Positions 7,484-16,323 of a stretch of 64,000 nt of DNA are shown here, in pieces. The stretch's first letter is position 1. Each line of letters opens with the position of its first letter. The stretch is taken from positions 7,052,001 to 7,116,000 of the forward strand of contig NZ_CP107783.1 of assembly GCF_036345255.1 (NCBI RefSeq), given 5' to 3'. Source of the stretch: Streptomyces sp. NBC_00569 (GTDB lineage: Bacteria > Actinomycetota > Actinomycetes > Streptomycetales > Streptomycetaceae). The notes beneath the pieces are model-generated. The model searched no databases, was not told where the DNA came from, and saw only the letters and a list, made by a program, of their open reading frames with translations. The translations under genes and the position numbers were made by a program.

Positions 7484-8731
7484 TCATGACGTGAGCAGGG
7501 TCTCGTCGCGGGCCGCCCGGGCAGGGGGCGCCTGTTCGCGCGTCCGCGGCTCGGTGACCGTCTGCCGCCACAGGCGCCGGGCGGCGGTGAGGGTGGCGGA
7601 GACCAGCAGGCCGTTGCGTACGAGGATCAGGGCGAGGCCGAGTCCGTCGCCGTACACGACGTGTCCGAAGCCGAGCGGGAACTCCAGGAACGTCACGAGG
7701 GACGCCGCCACGACCAGGCAGGCCGGCGGCGTCATCCGGCTCGCGGAGAACACGGTCGACACCGCGGCCAGACCGGTCAGCCACAGCATGTACTGCGGGC
7801 TGATCACCCGGCTCGTCGTCGTGAACAGCAGCACGGCGACGAACGCCGCGTCCGCGAGCGTCCCCGGCGCCCAGGCCCGCGCCCTCAGCCGCCACATCAG
7901 GAGCCAGGCGAACGCGAGCAGCGTCAGCACCTGCGCGACCACGCTCACGACGTCCACGTAGGGGCCGAGGAACTCCATCGAGCCGTAGTTCAGCCCGACG
8001 GAACCCGGCCAGCCGAACTGCCGCGCCACGTGGAACACCAGCGCGCCGAGCGACTCGACCTCCGTGCCGCGGTCGCGCTGGGAGGTGACGAAGTCGAGTG
8101 CGCCCGGCATCGCCCCCGCGAAGGCGACGACCAGAGCGCCGGCGGTGAGGGCCGCGCTGCCCCAGGAAACCCGCGTGACACGGCCGCGGCGGGTCCCGAG
8201 GAGGAGGAGCAGGGGCCACACCTTCAGCAGCGCGCCGAGCCCCGTGAGCGCCCCCATGACGCGCGGATGCCGGGCCCCGGCCAGCAGCGCGGCCCCCGCG
8301 ACCGCCGTGACCATGACGTCGTAACGGGCGTACGCGGTCGGACCGAGCAGCGGTACGCCCGCGACCCACACCCACGCCCCGCGCCACGACCTGCCGGGCC
8401 GCCCGCCCGCGTGCACGAGGAGACCGAAGGTGAGCGCGTCGGAGAGGAGAGCGAGCACGAAGAACGCGGTGGCGTAGGACAGGAACGGCAGGAGGGCGGG
8501 GGAGAGGATCGCGCCCGCGGCGGCGGGCGGGTACTGCCACGTGACGTCGTCCAGCGGGAACGTGCCCGTGCGCAGGACCCCGTACCAGTTGCGGTAGATG
8601 ACGGAGACGTCGCTCGTCACGTCGGGACCCGGGACCGTGATCACCTTCAGGACGCACAGGAGGAGCAGCGCCCTGGTCGCGGCCCACACCAGCACCGCGG
8701 GGACCGGGATTCTCGGCATCATTCGGGCCAT
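7484..8731 (-). CDS. GT87-type (DUF2029) polytopic glycosyltransferase
   Basis: A 415-residue membrane protein with about ten hydrophobic segments and the features of the GT87/GT-C mannosyltransferase family: an acidic first periplasmic loop (PDVTSDVSVIYRNWYGVL), the WQYPPAA motif, the LLKVWPLLLL helix and RVISPQYMLWL near the end. The mycobacterial relative family adds mannose from polyprenyl-phosphate-mannose to lipomannan/PIM glycans. It diverges from the PimB'-like gene at 8801, which supports a common role in phosphoinositide-linked glycans, although the acceptor in Streptomyces is not known. Start at 8731 (MARMMPRIP); no clear RBS, and the inner Met codons are alternatives. Confidence 0.85.
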   Translation of the reverse strand: MARMMPRIPVPAVLVWAATRALLLLCVLKVITVPGPDVTSDVSVIYRNWYGVLRTGTFPLDDVTWQYPPAAAGAILSPALLPFLSYATAFFVLALLSDALTFGLLVHAGGRPGRSWRGAWVWVAGVPLLGPTAYARYDVMVTAVAGAALLAGARHPRVMGALTGLGALLKVWPLLLLLGTRRGRVTRVSWGSAALTAGALVVAFAGAMPGALDFVTSQRDRGTEVESLGALVFHVARQFGWPGSVGLNYGSMEFLGPYVDVVSVVAQVLTLLAFAWLLMWRLRARAWAPGTLADAAFVAVLLFTTTSRVISPQYMLWLTGLAAVSTVFSASRMTPPACLVVAASLVTFLEFPLGFGHVVYGDGLGLALILVRNGLLVSATLTAARRLWRQTVTEPRTREQAPPARAARDETLLTS

Positions 8732-8800
8732 GATGCCGGGCAGAACTGTGCAGGGGCCATGAAGCACGGCCAACCGGCGCGTTAGGTACTGTCGGCGGCG

Positions 8801-9943
8801 ATGCACAAGACCCTGATCGTGACCAACGACTTCCCGCCCAGGCCCGGTGGCATCCAGGCGTTCCTGCACAACATGGCGCTCCGCCTGGACCCCGAGCAGC
8901 TCGTCGTCTACGCCTCCACCTGGAAGCGCACCCGGGAGGGCGTCGAGGCGACCGCCGCCTTCGACGCCGAGCAGCCCTTCACCGTCGTGCGCGACCGTAC
9001 GACGATGCTGCTGCCGACGCCCCGCGTCACCCGGCGCGCGGTGGGCCTGCTCAAGGAGCACGGCTGCACGTCGGTGTGGTTCGGCGCGGCCGCCCCGCTC
9101 GGCCTGATGGCTCCGGCGCTGCGCAGGGCCGGTGCCCGGCGCCTGGTGGCCACCACGCACGGGCACGAGGCCGGCTGGGCGCAACTGCCCGCGTCCCGCG
9201 GGCTCCTGCGCCGCATCGGAGAGTCGACGGACACGATCACGTATCTCGGCGAGTACACGCGGTCGCGGATCGCCACCGCCCTGACGCCCGCCGCGGCGGG
9301 CCGGATGGTGCAGCTGCCGCCGGGTGTGGACGAGAAGACGTTCCACCCCGGCTCCGGCGGCGACCTGGTGCGCGAGCGGCTCGGACTGACCGACCGGCCC
9401 GTCGTCGTGTGCGTCTCGCGGCTCGTGCCGCGCAAGGGGCAGGACACCCTGATCCTCGCGATGCCGCGGATCCTGGCGGCCGTCCCGGACGCGGTGCTGC
9501 TCGTCGTGGGCGGCGGCCCGTACGAGAAGGAGCTGCGCAAGCTCGCCGCGGAGACGGGCGTCACCGACTCGGTGCGCTTCACGGGGGCCGTGCCGTGGTC
9601 GGAGCTGCCCGCGCACTACGGGGCGGGCGACGTGTTCGCCATGCCGTGCCGGACCCGGCGCGGGGGCCTCGACGTCGAGGGGCTCGGCATCGTCTACCTG
9701 GAGGCGTCGGCGACGGGCCTGCCGGTCGTCGCGGGCGACTCCGGCGGCGCGCCGGACGCGGTGCTCGACGGGGAGACGGGCTGGGTCGTGAAGGGCGGCG
9801 ACGCGGAGGACTCCGCGGACCGGATCATCACGCTCCTCGGCGACGCGGAACTGCGGCGGCGCATGGGGGAGCGGGGGCGCGAGTGGGTCGAGGAACGCTG
9901 GCGGTGGGATCTGCTCGCCGAGCGGCTGCGCGGGCTGTTGTGA
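8801..9943 (+). CDS. pimB: GT4 family glycosyltransferase, PimB'-like
   Basis: A 380-residue GT-B enzyme. The N-terminal signature TNDFPPRPGGIQ is the one of PimB' (second mannosyltransferase of phosphatidylinositol mannosides) in mycobacteria and corynebacteria; the C-terminal domain has SRLVPRKGQDTL and the donor-binding E-x7-E motif in EGLGIVYLE followed by GDSGGAPDAV. It probably transfers mannose from GDP-mannose to PIM1 at the inner face of the membrane. TAGGTA at 8783-8788 lies 12 bp before the ATG and no Shine-Dalgarno is visible, so the message may be nearly leaderless. A strong terminator follows. Confidence 0.85.
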   Translation: MHKTLIVTNDFPPRPGGIQAFLHNMALRLDPEQLVVYASTWKRTREGVEATAAFDAEQPFTVVRDRTTMLLPTPRVTRRAVGLLKEHGCTSVWFGAAAPLGLMAPALRRAGARRLVATTHGHEAGWAQLPASRGLLRRIGESTDTITYLGEYTRSRIATALTPAAAGRMVQLPPGVDEKTFHPGSGGDLVRERLGLTDRPVVVCVSRLVPRKGQDTLILAMPRILAAVPDAVLLVVGGGPYEKELRKLAAETGVTDSVRFTGAVPWSELPAHYGAGDVFAMPCRTRRGGLDVEGLGIVYLEASATGLPVVAGDSGGAPDAVLDGETGWVVKGGDAEDSADRIITLLGDAELRRRMGERGREWVEERWRWDLLAERLRGLL

Positions 9944-9947
9944 CGCT

Positions 9948-9992
9948 GAACGCCGGACGGGCTGGATGATCCATCCAGCCCGTCCGGCGTTC
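9948..9992. terminator. Long palindromic terminator of a type common in Streptomyces
   Basis: A 20-bp inverted repeat (GAACGCCGGACGGGCTGGAT and its complement) with a 4-5 nt loop lies between the converging PimB'-like and acyl-CoA ligase genes. From memory, variants of this CCGGACGGGCTG/CAGCCCGTCCGG palindrome, often followed by GAGGACAGGG, recur at many gene ends in Streptomyces chromosomes, so it is probably both a bidirectional terminator and a dispersed intergenic repeat. Confidence 0.85.
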
Positions 9993-10028
9993 GAGGACAG
10001 GGACGCGGGGGCTGAGCCCCCGCAGGAC

Positions 10029-11825
10029 TCAGCCCCGGTAGATCGCTTCGATCTCGTCGGCGTAGTCCTTCGCCACCACGTTCCGCTTGAGCTTCAGGGA
10101 CGGCGTCAGGTGGCCCGACTCCTCCGTGAACTGGGTCGGCAGGATGCGGAACTTGCGCACCGACTCCGCCTTGGAGACCGCCGCGTTGCCGTCGTCCACG
10201 GCATCCTGGATCGCCGCGAGGAGGTCCGCGTCGTCCCGCAGGGACACCGCGGTCGAGTCGGCCGGCTTGCCGTGTTCGGCGGCCCAGCGGCCGAGGAACT
10301 CGTCGTCGACCGTGACGAGCGCGCCGACGAAGGGGCGCCCGTCGCCGACGACCATGCACTCGGCGACCAGGGCGTGCGCACGGATGCGGTCCTCGATGAC
10401 GGCCGGGGCGACGTTCTTGCCGCCCGCCGTCACGATGATCTCCTTCTTGCGGCCGGTGATCCGGAGGTAGCCGTCCTCGTCGAGCGTGCCGATGTCGCCC
10501 GTGTGGAACCAGCCGTCGGCCAGCGCCTCCTCGGTCGCGGCCTCGTTGTTCCAGTAGCCCGAGAACAGGTGCTCGCCGTGCAGCAGCACCTCGCCGTCGT
10601 CGGCGATCCGGACGACGGAACCCGGCAGCGGCTGGCCGACCGTGCCGATCTTCTGCCGGTCCCACGGGTTGAAGGCGGTGGCGGCGCAGGACTCGGTCAG
10701 GCCGTAGCCCTCGAGGACCGTGAAGCCGATGCCGCGGAAGAAGTGGCCGAGGCGCTCGCCGAGCGGGGCGCCGCCGGAGATCGCGTACTCGCCGCGGCCG
10801 CCGAGGACGGCGCGCAGCTTGGAGTAGACGAGCTTGTCGAACGTCTTGTACTTCAGCTTCAGACCGATGGACGGGCCCTTGGGCGTGTCCAGGGCGCGGC
10901 TGTACTCGATGGCCGTGTCGGCCGCCTTGTCGAAGATCTTGCCCTTGCCGTCGGCCTGCGCCTTGGCGCGCGCCGAGTTGTAGACCTTCTCGAAGACGCG
11001 CGGCACACCCAGGATCAACGTCGGCCGGAACGCGGCCAGTTCATCGGTGAGGTGCTTGATGTCGGGGGCGTGGCCCAGCTTGATCGGGGCCATCAGCGAG
11101 GCGACCTCGACCAGGCGGCCGAAGACGTGCGCGACGGGCAGGAAGAGCAGCACCGAGCACTCGCCCGTACGGAAGAGGGGCTTGAGGCGCTCGACCACGT
11201 TCCCGCACTCGGCGAAGAAGCTGCGGTGCGTGAGGACGCAGCCCTTGGGGCGGCCCGTGGTGCCCGAGGTGTAGACGATCGTCGCCGGGTCGTCGGCCTT
11301 CGCGACGGCGCTGCGCTCGTCGACGGTCACCTCGGAGACTCCGGCGCCCGCGCGCTCCAGCTCCTGGACGCCGCCGGCGTCGATCTGCCAGACGTGCGCG
11401 AGGCCGGGGAGGCTGTCGCGCACGGACTCGACGGTGGCCTCGTGCCCGGCGCTCTCGACCACGCAGGCCACGGCGCCGGAGTCGCCGAGGATCCACTGGA
11501 TCTGCTCGGCCGAACTGGTCTCGTACACCGGGACGGTGATCGCGCCTGCGCTCCAGATCGCGAAGTCGAGGAGCGTCCACTCGTAGCGGGTACGGGACAT
11601 CAGGCCGACCCGGTCGCCCGGCTGCACGCCGGAGGCGATCAGGCCCTTGGCGGCGGACCGCACCTCCGCGAGGAAGGTGGTGGCAGTGACGTCCTGCCAG
11701 GTGCCGTTCACCTTGCGGGCGATGACGGCGACGTCAGGGTGCTGCGCGGCGTTTCTGCGGACGATGTCGGTCAGGTTGCCGTCCGCGGGGACCTCGTACA
11801 GGGCCGGAAGGCTGAACTCGCGCAA
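10029..11825 (-). CDS. Long-chain fatty acid--CoA ligase (FadD15-like)
   Basis: A 598-residue member of the ANL adenylating family. The P-loop motif YTSGTTGRPKG is near residue 190, the A5-type motif GYGLTESC lies in the second half, and the hinge/A8 motif HTGDIGTLDEDGYLRITGRKKE precedes the C-terminal lid; the catalytic Lys is in the final LKLKRN stretch. It activates long-chain fatty acids to acyl-CoA via acyl-AMP at the membrane. The sequence order resembles mycobacterial FadD15, which is also next to pimB'. The gene converges with the PimB'-like gene and diverges from the metallophosphoesterase across a 309-bp gap. Confidence 0.93.
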   Translation of the reverse strand: MREFSLPALYEVPADGNLTDIVRRNAAQHPDVAVIARKVNGTWQDVTATTFLAEVRSAAKGLIASGVQPGDRVGLMSRTRYEWTLLDFAIWSAGAITVPVYETSSAEQIQWILGDSGAVACVVESAGHEATVESVRDSLPGLAHVWQIDAGGVQELERAGAGVSEVTVDERSAVAKADDPATIVYTSGTTGRPKGCVLTHRSFFAECGNVVERLKPLFRTGECSVLLFLPVAHVFGRLVEVASLMAPIKLGHAPDIKHLTDELAAFRPTLILGVPRVFEKVYNSARAKAQADGKGKIFDKAADTAIEYSRALDTPKGPSIGLKLKYKTFDKLVYSKLRAVLGGRGEYAISGGAPLGERLGHFFRGIGFTVLEGYGLTESCAATAFNPWDRQKIGTVGQPLPGSVVRIADDGEVLLHGEHLFSGYWNNEAATEEALADGWFHTGDIGTLDEDGYLRITGRKKEIIVTAGGKNVAPAVIEDRIRAHALVAECMVVGDGRPFVGALVTVDDEFLGRWAAEHGKPADSTAVSLRDDADLLAAIQDAVDDGNAAVSKAESVRKFRILPTQFTEESGHLTPSLKLKRNVVAKDYADEIEAIYRG

Positions 11826-11891
11826 GACTGCTGCTCCTCATAGGGCACCGGCGCCACGGCATTGTGTGAGTCGACGATGCGGTCCAAGGTC

Positions 11892-11961
11892 GGGCAGGTG
11901 CTCAGCTGCTGAAGCAGTGGTAGTTCCAGTGGTTGAAATGCTGAGCACTACTGGACTGCCC
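11892..11961. other. Hyphenated inverted repeat in the 309-bp divergent gap
   Basis: The gap 11826-12134 between the acyl-CoA ligase and the metallophosphoesterase holds a nested inverted repeat: GGGCAG (11892-11897) with CTGCCC (11956-11961) outside, and GTGCTCAG (11898-11905) with CTGAGCAC (11941-11948) inside, around a smaller CTGC-TGAA-GCAG hairpin. On the minus strand it would fold in the leader of the ligase mRNA; as DNA it could be an operator. I recognise no known RNA or operator family. Confidence 0.5.
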
Positions 11962-12134
11962 GGACGTTACCCACCGGTACTGCTTTTCCGGTAGGGGGTC
12001 CAGGCCAGATGTTCGCTGCGTCACACGCCGTGTAACTGCTCCGCCGACCCTAGTCCACCCGATCGGAGAATAGGAAGTAACCGCAGGTCCGGCCCCCTCT
12101 ACCCACGATTCCCACACAGTTCTAGGGTGATCGC

Positions 12135-12896
12135 ATGCGCGTACATGTGGTCAGCGATGTGCACGGAAACTCCACAGACCTCGCCCGGGCGGGAGACGGG
12201 GCGGACGCCCTCGTCTGCCTCGGTGACCTGGTGCTCTTCCTCGACTACGCAGATCATTCGCGTGGCATCTTCCCGGACCTGTTCGGTGTGGAGAACGCGC
12301 ACCGCATCGTCGAGCTGCGCACCGCCCGCCGCTTCGAGGAGGCACGTACGTTCGGCGCCGGGCTGTGGGCCGGGATCGATCGCGGGACCGCCATCGAGAC
12401 GGCGGTGCGCAAGCAGTACGCCGAGCTCTTCGCGGCGTTCCCCACACCGACGTACGCCACCTACGGCAACGTCGACATCCCGCACCTGTGGTCCGAGTAC
12501 GCCGGATCAGGCACCACCGTCCTCGACGGCGAGCGCGTCGAGATCGGAGGCCTCGTCTTCGGCTTCGTCGGCGGCGGACTGCGCAGCGCCATGCGCACCC
12601 CGTACGAGATCAGCGACGAGGAGTACGCCGCCAAGATCGAGGCCGTCGGGGAGGTCGACGTGCTGTGCACTCATATCCCGCCGGATGTCCCCGACCTCGT
12701 CTACGACACCGTCGCGCGCCGCTTCGAGCGCGGCAGCCGCGCCCTCCTGGAGGCGATCCGGCGCACCCGGCCCCGGTACTCCCTGTTCGGCCACGTCCAC
12801 CAGCCGCTCGTCCGCCGCATGCGGATCGGGGCGACGGAGTGCGTCAATGTCGGCCACTTCGCGGGTTCGGGCAGGCCCTGGGCCCTGGAGTGGTGA
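12135..12896 (+). CDS. Calcineurin-like metallophosphoesterase
   Basis: A 253-residue enzyme carrying all the metal-binding blocks of the superfamily: SDVHGN (Asp, His), LGDLVLF (Asp), TYGNVD (Asn), a histidine in CTHIPPDVPD, and the final GHVHQP. Such proteins hydrolyse phosphomonoesters or phosphodiesters with a two-metal centre in the cytoplasm; substrate unknown. TAGGGT at 12123-12128 lies 6 bp before the ATG, with no RBS, suggesting a leaderless message. It begins a plus-strand run that continues with the SRPBCC and ArsA-like genes. Confidence 0.88.
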   Translation: MRVHVVSDVHGNSTDLARAGDGADALVCLGDLVLFLDYADHSRGIFPDLFGVENAHRIVELRTARRFEEARTFGAGLWAGIDRGTAIETAVRKQYAELFAAFPTPTYATYGNVDIPHLWSEYAGSGTTVLDGERVEIGGLVFGFVGGGLRSAMRTPYEISDEEYAAKIEAVGEVDVLCTHIPPDVPDLVYDTVARRFERGSRALLEAIRRTRPRYSLFGHVHQPLVRRMRIGATECVNVGHFAGSGRPWALEW

Positions 12897-12976
12897 CAGC
12901 GCCGCCGCCGCTGCGCGGTAGCCTTCACGCGATACACACCACCCCTCAGCGGACCGCATCTGGAGGAGCCACCGCG

Positions 12977-13411
12977 ATGGCGGAACACACCAGCTCGAGC
13001 ATCACGATCGAGGCGGCACCGGCCGATGTCATGGGGGTGATCGCCGACTTCACCCGCTACCCCGACTGGACGGGAGAGGTGAAGGAGGCCGAGGTCCTCG
13101 CCACGGACGGCGCGGGCCGCGCCGAGCAGGTGCGACTCGTCATGGACGCAGGAGCGATCAAGGACGACCAGACCCTGGCCTACACCTGGACCGGGGACAA
13201 CGAGGTCTCCTGGACCCTCGTCAAGTCCCAGATGCTGCGCTCCCTCGACGGCACGTACCTCCTCAAGCCGTCCGGCACGGGCACCGAGGTCACCTACCGC
13301 CTCACGGTCGACGTCAAGATCCCCATGCTCGGCATGATCAAGCGCAAGGCCGAGAAGGTCATCATCGACCGCGCCCTCGCCGGCCTGAAGAAGCGCGTGG
13401 AGACGAAGTAG
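12977..13411 (+). CDS. SRPBCC (START-like) family protein
   Basis: A 144-residue protein of the polyketide cyclase/START-like helix-grip fold: SSSITIEAAPADVMGVIADFTRYPDW at the start, a beta-sheet middle, and a long C-terminal helix (KIPMLGMIKRKAEKVIIDRALAGLKKRV). Members bind hydrophobic ligands such as lipids. The homologous mycobacterial gene Rv2185c occupies the same place next to pimB' and fadD15, which favours a lipid-related role (inference). GGAGG at 12962-12966 precedes the ATG by about 10 bp. Confidence 0.88.
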   Translation: MAEHTSSSITIEAAPADVMGVIADFTRYPDWTGEVKEAEVLATDGAGRAEQVRLVMDAGAIKDDQTLAYTWTGDNEVSWTLVKSQMLRSLDGTYLLKPSGTGTEVTYRLTVDVKIPMLGMIKRKAEKVIIDRALAGLKKRVETK

Positions 13412-13500
13412 CTTCCGGCACCCCCGTCCGGCGGTCCGCTGTCTCCGTCCGTCCGCCGGCCGGCCGGGGGCCACCTGCGCCCCAGGTAGCCTCACACCCC

Positions 13501-14667
13501 ATGCGCACCGTTCTGGTAACCGGCCCCGGCGGCTCCGGCCGGACCACCGCCGCCGCGGCCACGGCCCTGACCGCCGCCCGCCGCGGAGCCCGCACCCTCG
13601 TGCTCTCGGCGGACCCCACGGACACCCTCGGCGCCGCCCTCGCCGGCCCTACGGGCGCGGCGCCGACGTCCGTCGAACCCGGTCTCACCGCGATACGTCT
13701 CGCCCCGGCGGACCGCTTCCGCGAGGACCTCGCCGGCCTCCAGGAAAAGACCGCGTCCGCCCTCGACCTCCTGGGCGCCACCCGCCTCGACGCCGAGGAA
13801 CTCACCCCGCTTCCCGGCAGCCACGAGCTCGCCCTGCTCCGCGCCCTGCGCGACAGCGCCCACGGTCCCTACGACCTCGTCGTCGTCGACCTTCCCCCGG
13901 CGCCGCAGGCCCTCGCCCTGCTCGCCCTGCCGGAACAGCTGCGCCGCTACCTGCGCCGCCTGCTCCCCCCGGAACGCCAGGCCGCCCGCGCCCTGCGCCC
14001 CCTCCTCGGCCGCATCGCCGGCGTCCCCATGCCGGCGGAGTGGCTGTACGAGACGGCGGACCGCTGGGACACCGAACTCGCCGCCGCCCAGGCCGTCATC
14101 GAGGACCCGCACACGACCGTGCGTCTCGTCGCCGAACCCACGCCCGCCGCGGCCGACGCCCTGCTCACCACGACCACCGCTCTCGCCCTGCACGGCCTGC
14201 GCGCCGACGCGCTGCTCGCCTCCCGTGTGCTCCCCGACGGCTCGACCGACCCGTGGCTCACCGACGCCGCCGCCCGCCAGCGCAAGGTCGTCGCCACCTG
14301 GCAGGGCACGTACGACGTGCATGAGCTGCCCCATCTGGGCCGTGACCCGCGCGGCGCCGACGACCTGGCCGCGCTCGGCGCACCGCCGGTCCCGCCCGCG
14401 CCGGCCGTGACCGCCTGGCCCGTCGAGGACCGCATCGCCGACGAGGGCGTCCTCGTGTGGCACCTGCCGCTGCCCGGCACCGTCCGCGAGGATCTCGGAC
14501 TGGTGCGGCGCGGCGACGAACTCGTCGTCACCGCCGGACCGCTGCGCCGCATCGTGGCCCTGCCGTCGGCACTGCGCCGCTGCACCGTCGCCGGCGCCGG
14601 CCTGCGCGACGGCGTCCTGCGCATCAGGTTCACCCCCGACCCCGACCTGTGGCCGCGGGCACGGTGA
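13501..14667 (+). CDS. ArsA/MinD-like P-loop protein with altered Walker A
   Basis: A 388-residue protein with the overall layout of ArsA/Get3-type SIMIBI ATPases: P-loop at residues 8-16, a switch-like VLSADPTDTLGAAL, a Walker B-like DLVVVDLPPAPQ near residue 127, and a C-terminal region with a final small beta domain. The P-loop reads GPGGSGRTT: the signature lysine of the deviant Walker motif is Pro9 and the general P-loop lysine is Arg14. ATP hydrolysis by the normal mechanism is therefore doubtful; it may bind nucleotide weakly or act as a scaffold. It shares a direction with the SRPBCC gene and with the DUF5304 gene 88 bp downstream. Confidence 0.82.
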   Translation: MRTVLVTGPGGSGRTTAAAATALTAARRGARTLVLSADPTDTLGAALAGPTGAAPTSVEPGLTAIRLAPADRFREDLAGLQEKTASALDLLGATRLDAEELTPLPGSHELALLRALRDSAHGPYDLVVVDLPPAPQALALLALPEQLRRYLRRLLPPERQAARALRPLLGRIAGVPMPAEWLYETADRWDTELAAAQAVIEDPHTTVRLVAEPTPAAADALLTTTTALALHGLRADALLASRVLPDGSTDPWLTDAAARQRKVVATWQGTYDVHELPHLGRDPRGADDLAALGAPPVPPAPAVTAWPVEDRIADEGVLVWHLPLPGTVREDLGLVRRGDELVVTAGPLRRIVALPSALRRCTVAGAGLRDGVLRIRFTPDPDLWPRAR

Positions 14668-14755
14668 ACGGACTACCGCCGTTCGGGTAACGTCGAAGGT
14701 ACGCACCCTCCTGGTACGCACCCACCCATATACGTTCTCGCAGGAGTCAGCCGCC

Positions 14756-15241
14756 ATGAGCGACGCCACCGAGCAGCCCGCACCCGAGGCCGACGCCGAC
14801 GCCTGGGAGAAGGCGTGCGCCGAGGACCTCGCGGAGGAGAAGGCCCGCCGCCGTGCCGAGTACGGGCCCCCGCCCGGCTCGGCCGCCGAGGAGCTGCGCA
14901 AGCTCGTCGACGCCGTCGCCGAGAAGCTGTCGGGGCTCCAGACGCCCCTCCTCGGCGCGGTCGCGCAGGGCACCGCGCAGCAGGTCGTCAACCAGGTCGT
15001 CAAGCAGGCGAAGGCGGCCGTCGAGCCGGTCGTCGAGCGCAACCCCGAGGTCTTCGACCACCTCGCGGCCGCGGGCAACGAGCTGCTCGCCGCCTACCGC
15101 TCCGCCGTCGAGCGCCAGGAGCAGCGCTGGACCCAGCGCTCGTCGGGCGCCCAGGCCGGACGGGCCGCCGGGGACGACACGGACCCCCGTGACGAGGGCC
15201 CCGAGGGGCCTTCAAAAGGTGAACACATCGACCTCGACTGA
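14756..15241 (+). CDS. DUF5304 family protein
   Basis: A 161-residue acidic, Ala/Glu-rich, mostly helical protein without signal peptide or membrane segment. The N-terminal half (AWEKACAEDLAEEKARRRAEYG) is charged; the middle (AAEELRKLVDAVAEKLSGLQ and VVNQVVKQAKAAVEPVVERNPEVFDHL) is amphipathic; the C-terminal tail is disordered. I recognise it as the actinobacterial DUF5304 group; no function is known. A GCAGGAG RBS precedes the ATG. The upstream gap contains an 11-bp direct repeat GGTACGCACCC (14698-14708 and 14713-14723), meaning unknown. Confidence 0.78.
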   Translation: MSDATEQPAPEADADAWEKACAEDLAEEKARRRAEYGPPPGSAAEELRKLVDAVAEKLSGLQTPLLGAVAQGTAQQVVNQVVKQAKAAVEPVVERNPEVFDHLAAAGNELLAAYRSAVERQEQRWTQRSSGAQAGRAAGDDTDPRDEGPEGPSKGEHIDLD

Positions 15242-15294
15242 GAGCCGCTCGGGTACGGTGGGCCGTAGCGGGGCTCGACCGAACTGAGGGATTC

Positions 15295-16248
15295 ATGGGA
15301 CTCACCATCGGCGTCGACATCGGCGGCACAAAGATCGCGGCCGGCGTGGTCGACGAGGAAGGCAACATCCTCTCGACGTTCAAGGTGCCGACTCCCAGCA
15401 CGTCCGAGGCCATCGTTGACGCGATCGCCTCGGCCGTCGAGGGCGCACGGGCAGGACACGAGATCGTCGGCGTGGGCATCGGCGCCGCCGGATACGTCAA
15501 CCGCCAGCGCTCCACGGTCTACTTCGCGCCCAATATCGACTGGCGCCAGGAGCCACTGAAGGAAGAGGTCGAGAAGCGGGTCGGCCTCCCGGTCGTCGTC
15601 GAGAACGACGCGAACGCGGCCGCCTGGGGCGAATACAAGTTCGGCGCGGGCAAGGGCCACCGGAACGTCATCTGCATCACGCTCGGCACCGGCCTCGGCG
15701 GCGGCATCATCATCGGCAACAAGCTGCGCCGCGGCCACTTCGGCGTGGCCGCCGAGTTCGGCCACATCCGGATGGTCCCGGACGGTCTGCTGTGCGGCTG
15801 CGGCAGCCAGGGCTGCTGGGAGCAGTACGCCTCCGGCCGCGCGCTCGTCCGTTACGCCAAGCAGCGCGCCAACGCGACCCCGGAGAACGCGGAGTTCCTG
15901 CTCTCCCTGGGCGACGGCACCCCGGACGGCATCGAGGGCAAGCACATCTCCATGGCCGCCCGCCAGGGTGACGCCGTGGCCGTCGACTCGTACCGCGAGC
16001 TGGCCCGCTGGGCCGGCGCAGGCCTCGCCGACCTGGCCTCGCTGTTCGACCCGTCCGCGTTCATCGTCGGCGGCGGGCTCTCGGACGAGGGCGAGCTCGT
16101 CCTCGACCCGATCCGCAAGTCCTACAAGCGCTGGCTGGTCGGCGGCAACTGGCGCCCGGTGGCGGACGTCATCGCGGCCCAGCTCGGCAACAAGGCGGGC
16201 ATGGTCGGGGCAGCGGACCTGGCACGGGAGCCCGACCCGATCATGTGA
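15295..16248 (+). CDS. glkA: ROK family glucokinase
   Basis: A 317-residue glucokinase of the ROK family: phosphate-1 motif GVDIGGTKIAAGVVD at the start, GAAGYVN, the catalytic region ENDANAAAWGEYKFGAG, LGTGLGGGI, and the zinc motif CGCGSQGCWEQYASG with the upstream His of EFGHIRM. It phosphorylates glucose with ATP. In Streptomyces coelicolor GlkA is also the main mediator of glucose repression, acting through protein contacts rather than only catalysis. Length and neighbours (DUF5304 before it; EEP, acyltransferase and PFK after it) match the S. coelicolor glkA locus. Cytoplasmic. Confidence 0.96.
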   Translation: MGLTIGVDIGGTKIAAGVVDEEGNILSTFKVPTPSTSEAIVDAIASAVEGARAGHEIVGVGIGAAGYVNRQRSTVYFAPNIDWRQEPLKEEVEKRVGLPVVVENDANAAAWGEYKFGAGKGHRNVICITLGTGLGGGIIIGNKLRRGHFGVAAEFGHIRMVPDGLLCGCGSQGCWEQYASGRALVRYAKQRANATPENAEFLLSLGDGTPDGIEGKHISMAARQGDAVAVDSYRELARWAGAGLADLASLFDPSAFIVGGGLSDEGELVLDPIRKSYKRWLVGGNWRPVADVIAAQLGNKAGMVGAADLAREPDPIM

Positions 16249-16271
16249 CACCGGCTGCTTCAGCCACCGAG

Positions 16272-16302
16272 CGCCCGCCGTTTCCCCGGAGAAACGGCGG
16301 GC
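16272..16302 (+). terminator. Terminator after glkA
   Basis: A 13-bp inverted repeat CGCCCGCCGTTTC / GAAACGGCGGGCG with a 5-nt loop, followed by TTCGTCG. It lies 24 bp after the glkA stop and just before the next start. Confidence 0.8.
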
Positions 16303-16323
16303 GTTCGTCGTATCTTGATCGTC

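Noticed and set aside
9966..11843. A 625-codon open frame on the plus strand opposite the acyl-CoA ligase
   Set aside because: It is the mirror frame created by high third-position GC; the protein is compositionally odd (Asp/Val/Leu/Arg-rich, no motifs) whereas the minus strand encodes a full ANL enzyme.
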